From contig OZ254079.1 of NCBI GenBank assembly GCA_965267475.1, forward strand, positions 992,001-1,056,000: DNA of 64,000 bases, read 5' to 3'. The DNA is from JBCBKU01 sp965267475. Lineage in GTDB: Bacteria > Pseudomonadota > Alphaproteobacteria > Rhodobacterales > Rhodobacteraceae. Positions within the stretch are counted from its first letter, which is position 1; each line of letters opens with the position of its first letter. Below the pieces are notes generated by a model, which had not been told where the DNA came from, did not search any database, and was given only the letters and a program-made list of their open reading frames with translations. Positions 61,211-64,000 of this stretch are shown here, in pieces. The translations under genes were made by a program, and so were the position numbers.

Positions 61211-62536
61211 ATGGCGGATCTTTTCGACAGCGCACCAGCCCCGGCCGAGGATAAGGCGCCACGCCCCTTGGCGGACCGGTTGAGACCGGCCCATCTGGAT
61301 GAGGTGATCGGACAAGGCCAGCTTCTGGGGCAAGGCGGATCGCTGCGAACGATGCTTGATGCGGGGTCTCTGTCCTCGATCATCTTCTGGGGGCCGCCCG
61401 GGGTCGGGAAGACCACGATTGCAAGGCTTTTGGCCGAAGCGACAGATTTGCGTTTCGTCCAGATCAGTGCGATTTTTTCGGGCGTACCGGAACTTCGCCG
61501 CACGTTTGACGAGGCCAAGCTGCGCCGTCAGTCGGGGCAGGGAACGCTTCTGTTCGTGGACGAAATCCACCGCTTCAACAAGGCGCAGCAGGACGGGTTC
61601 CTGCCCCATATGGAAGACGGAACCATCGTCCTGGTGGGCGCGACGACTGAAAACCCATCCTTTGAACTGAACGCCGCCCTTTTGTCCCGCTCGCAGGTCA
61701 TGGTGCTTGAACGATTGTCACCGGCGGATCTTGAGCGCTTGGCAGAACGGGCAGAAACGCTTCTCGGTGCGCGTTTGCCGCTTGATACCGGCGCGCGAGA
61801 TGCATTGATCGGCATGGCCGATGGTGATGGTCGGGCACTTTTGAATCTGATCGAACAGGTCTCGGCCTGGGGCGCAAATTCCCCGATTGATGCTGCAACG
61901 CTGGGCGAGCGGCTCGCGCGCCGCGCCACGCTTTACGACAAGTCGGGCGACGCCCATTACAATCTGATTTCGGCGTTGCACAAATCGGTTCGCGGGTCGG
62001 ACCCGGATGCGGCCCTCTATTGGCTTGCCCGTATGCTGGATGGCGGGGAAGACCCACGCTTCCTGGCGCGGCGGATCACGCGGATGTCGGTCGAAGACAT
62101 CGGGTTGGCCGATCCGCAGGCACAGCGCCTGTGTCTTGATGCCTGGTCGACCTATGAACGGCTTGGCAGCCCGGAAGGGGAGCTCGCGTTGGCGCAAGCG
62201 GTGATCTACCTCGCGCTCGCGCCCAAATCGAACGCATCCTATGTGGCCTATAAGGCTTCGCGCGGGGCTGCGAAGTCGCATGGGTCGGACGCACCACCGA
62301 AGCACATACTGAACGCGCCGACACGGATGATGAAGGATCAGGGCTTCGGCAAGGGATATGCTTACGATCATGACCAAGACGAAGCCTTTTCGGGCCAGAA
62401 CTATTTCCCCGAAAGCATGAAGCGCGGGATCTATTACCAGCCGGTCGAGCGCGGGTTCGAGCGTGAGATGAAGAAGCGTCTTGATCACTTCGTCGGACTT
62501 CGCGCGAAACGGAAGCGCGACGCGGGCGACGGTTGA
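61211..62536 (+). CDS. rarA: Replication-associated recombination protein A (MgsA/RarA AAA+ ATPase)
   Basis: A 441-residue clamp-loader-like AAA+ ATPase acting at stalled replication forks. The Walker A motif is GPPGVGKT (61-68), Walker B LLFVDEIHRFNKAQQDGFLP, and the sensor region GATTENPSFELNAALLSR. It starts 42 bp after the orphan luxR; the fluoride channel gene follows 20 bp after its stop. Confidence 0.97.
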   Translation: MADLFDSAPAPAEDKAPRPLADRLRPAHLDEVIGQGQLLGQGGSLRTMLDAGSLSSIIFWGPPGVGKTTIARLLAEATDLRFVQISAIFSGVPELRRTFDEAKLRRQSGQGTLLFVDEIHRFNKAQQDGFLPHMEDGTIVLVGATTENPSFELNAALLSRSQVMVLERLSPADLERLAERAETLLGARLPLDTGARDALIGMADGDGRALLNLIEQVSAWGANSPIDAATLGERLARRATLYDKSGDAHYNLISALHKSVRGSDPDAALYWLARMLDGGEDPRFLARRITRMSVEDIGLADPQAQRLCLDAWSTYERLGSPEGELALAQAVIYLALAPKSNASYVAYKASRGAAKSHGSDAPPKHILNAPTRMMKDQGFGKGYAYDHDQDEAFSGQNYFPESMKRGIYYQPVERGFEREMKKRLDHFVGLRAKRKRDAGDG

Positions 62537-62556
62537 CAAGCCGCGCGGCGGGGCCG

Positions 62557-62943
62557 ATGCAGCCGCCCATGGTTGGAACAGTCTTGCAAGTGGCCCTTGG
62601 TGGCGCAATCGGTGCGGTTCTGCGCTTCGGTGCGGGGCAGGCGGCGCTTCGTTGGGCCGGCGCGGGTTTTCCCTGGGGCACGCTGGCCGTGAACGTGATC
62701 GGCTCATTTCTGATGGGGTGCGCGTTCGTGGCGCTGGCGGATGGCAAAGGGGCCGCTGCGCCTTTTCTGATGACGGGCGTTTTGGGCGGTTTCACCACCT
62801 TTTCGGCCTTTTCGCTGGACGCGGTCGCCCTGTTTGAACGGGGCGACATCGGTGCCGCGGCAATCTATGTCGTCGCCTCGGTTGCCCTGTCCATTGCGGC
62901 GCTGATCGCTGGTATCGCCTTCGCACGTGGGGTCCTCATATGA
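62557..62943 (+). CDS. crcB: Fluoride channel FluC/CrcB
   Basis: A 128-residue inner-membrane protein with four hydrophobic spans. Family landmarks are GGAIGAVLRFG, GTLAVNVIGSFLMG and GVLGGFTTFSAFSLDA. It exports fluoride. The start may instead be the ATG at 62569. It overlaps the RluA-family gene by four bases. No fluoride riboswitch was recognised upstream. Confidence 0.93.
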   Translation: MQPPMVGTVLQVALGGAIGAVLRFGAGQAALRWAGAGFPWGTLAVNVIGSFLMGCAFVALADGKGAAAPFLMTGVLGGFTTFSAFSLDAVALFERGDIGAAAIYVVASVALSIAALIAGIAFARGVLI

Positions 62944-63977
62944 GCCGCGTTCAATTGATCGAGATTGCCGAAGACGAGGCCGCCCAGCGTCTTGACCGTT
63001 GGTTTCGGCGACGGTTCCCTGTCATCAGCCAGGGGCGGATCGAGAAGATGTGCCGGAAGGGTGAGATCCGGGTGGATGGCGGGCGCGTCAAAGCCTCGAC
63101 TCGGCTTGAGGCAGGGCAATCAGTTCGCGTCCCGCCCTTGCCGGATGCGCCGGCCCCGCCTCAGATCGCGCGGGTCAGCGATGCCGACGCGGAACTGATG
63201 CGACGTGCAGTCCTTTGGCGTGACGATCATCTGATCGCCTTGAACAAGCCGCCGGGCCTGCCGACGCAGGGCGGGAGCAAGCAGTCCCGACACGTCGACG
63301 GGCTGGCGGAAGCCTTAACGGACGGGATGGACGACAAACCCCGGCTGCTTCACCGATTGGACAAGGACACGTCTGGCGTGCTGCTTCTGGCCCGCACGCG
63401 GCGGGCGGCTCAGGCCATGGGTCCCGTCATGAAGTCCCGCTCCACCCGAAAGATCTATTGGGCTGCGGTCGCCGGGGTCCCGCGCCCGAAGATGGGTGTC
63501 ATCCGCTATGGTTTGGTCAAGGCGGGGGGTCACGGGAAAGGCGGCGAGGGCGAGAAAATGCGCTGCATCCATCCCGACGAGGTGGATCAGGTTGCAGACG
63601 CCAAGCATGCCGTGACGCATTATGCTGTCCTGGAAGCGATGGGCGGGCGCGTCGCCTGGGCTGCGCTTGAACCCGTGACAGGACGAACGCATCAGTTACG
63701 CGCGCATATGGCCGAGATCGGTCATCCGATTGCGGGCGATGGCAAGTATGGCGGCGGCGGGCAGGAGAATCTTGGCGATGGCTGGGGCGCCGGTCTTGGC
63801 GGCGGGTTAAGCGGCAAGTTGCATCTTCATGCGCGCAGCTTGGTCTTCATCCACCCTGTCACGGGGGCCGAGATCCACGTCACCGCACCCTTGCCTAAAC
63901 ACATGGCTGACAGTTGGGCTCAGTTCGACTGGCTGGTCGGGGATGTACCGTCGGATCCGTTCACGGAAGAGGAATAG
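62940..63977 (+). CDS. rluC: RluA-family 23S rRNA pseudouridine synthase, RluC type
   Basis: A 345-residue enzyme. An S4 RNA-binding domain occupies residues about 17-64 (RLDRWFRRRFPVISQGRIEK). The catalytic motif HRLDKDTSG carries Asp141, and the C-terminal GRTHQLRAHMAEIGHPIAGD is typical. It overlaps crcB by four bases. RluC-type targeting (23S positions 955, 2504, 2580 in E. coli) is assumed from overall form; RluD-like specificity is not excluded. Confidence 0.9.
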   Translation: MSRVQLIEIAEDEAAQRLDRWFRRRFPVISQGRIEKMCRKGEIRVDGGRVKASTRLEAGQSVRVPPLPDAPAPPQIARVSDADAELMRRAVLWRDDHLIALNKPPGLPTQGGSKQSRHVDGLAEALTDGMDDKPRLLHRLDKDTSGVLLLARTRRAAQAMGPVMKSRSTRKIYWAAVAGVPRPKMGVIRYGLVKAGGHGKGGEGEKMRCIHPDEVDQVADAKHAVTHYAVLEAMGGRVAWAALEPVTGRTHQLRAHMAEIGHPIAGDGKYGGGGQENLGDGWGAGLGGGLSGKLHLHARSLVFIHPVTGAEIHVTAPLPKHMADSWAQFDWLVGDVPSDPFTEEE

Positions 63978-63979
63978 CC

Positions 63980-64000
63980 ATGGCTGAGTGGGCGGCAAAG
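63980..64000 (+). CDS. First seven codons of a probable ATP12 chaperone gene
   Basis: ATG 63980 follows GAGGAATAGCC and encodes MAEWAAK before the window ends. Rhodobacterales ATP12 F1-ATPase assembly chaperones commonly begin with a similar xEWxAKxFW motif and lie downstream of this gene group. The evidence is thin because only seven codons are visible. Confidence 0.4.

Noticed and set aside
62537..62556. Fluoride riboswitch ahead of the FluC gene
   Set aside because: The gap from rarA to crcB is only 20 bp, too short for the fluoride riboswitch, and no fold was recognised inside rarA.

Overview
The window is a core chromosomal segment of an alphaproteobacterium, most likely a Rhodobacterales (Roseobacter-type) bacterium. 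The evidence is the GC-rich coding pattern, the alphaproteobacterial forms of RpoB and RpoC, an Ala/Glu-tailed ribosomal protein L3, the LuxR/LuxI pair, and the order rarA - fluoride channel - RluA-type synthase - probable ATP12. The genus cannot be read from the sequence. No rRNA, tRNA, CRISPR array, phage or insertion sequence was seen.

Layout. Positions 1-5.6 kb hold a secreted-protease locus: a signal-peptide caspase-fold peptidase, an overlapping trypsin-fold protease and the start of a third exported protein on the minus strand, divergent from a secreted DUF900 alpha/beta hydrolase. Positions 5.7-9.7 kb hold a HAD-UbiA fusion and a quorum-sensing locus: an autoinducer-binding protein without a DNA-binding domain, a full LuxR, a LuxI-type synthase and a possible small protein. 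After tdh (10-11 kb) the translation and transcription backbone begins: secE-nusG, rplK-rplA, rplJ-rplL, rpoB-rpoC, rpsL-rpsG-fusA-tuf, rpsJ-rplC-rplD-rplW, rplB to rplP, rpmC to rpmD, rplO-secY-adk, and rpsM-rpsK-rpoA-rplQ. The last 3.8 kb carry a 56-codon small ORF, an orphan LuxR, rarA, a fluoride channel, an RluA-family synthase and the first codons of a probable ATP12 gene.

The backbone gene order is conserved, but the superoperon is cut into blocks by non-ribosomal inserts. These are an arsenic-type regulator with a DUF6428 gene; an AraC/rhodanese/SulP/hydrolase/ankyrin group; a glycosyltransferase; amiC with a DMT exporter; DUF2200 with a GT-C glycosyltransferase; a four-gene group with a 2OG-oxygenase and a hemerythrin; and an FMN-dependent glutamate-synthase-like protein with a receptor-tip protein. 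Several joints carry a good rho-independent terminator, and several restart points carry a recognisable sigma70-type promoter. The rplB and rpmC restart promoters share identical -35 and -10 hexamers and spacing.

The less ordinary points are the exported caspase/trypsin/hydrolase locus; the DNA-binding-less LuxR homologue beside luxR-luxI; the ArsR/DUF6428 pair with matching double-cysteine tails and twin 20-bp operators that also supply opposing -35 boxes; a winged-helix/alpha-beta-hydrolase fusion; a palindrome filling the spacer of the rpsL promoter; and a hairpin with a G-quadruplex-type tract between rpoA and rplQ.
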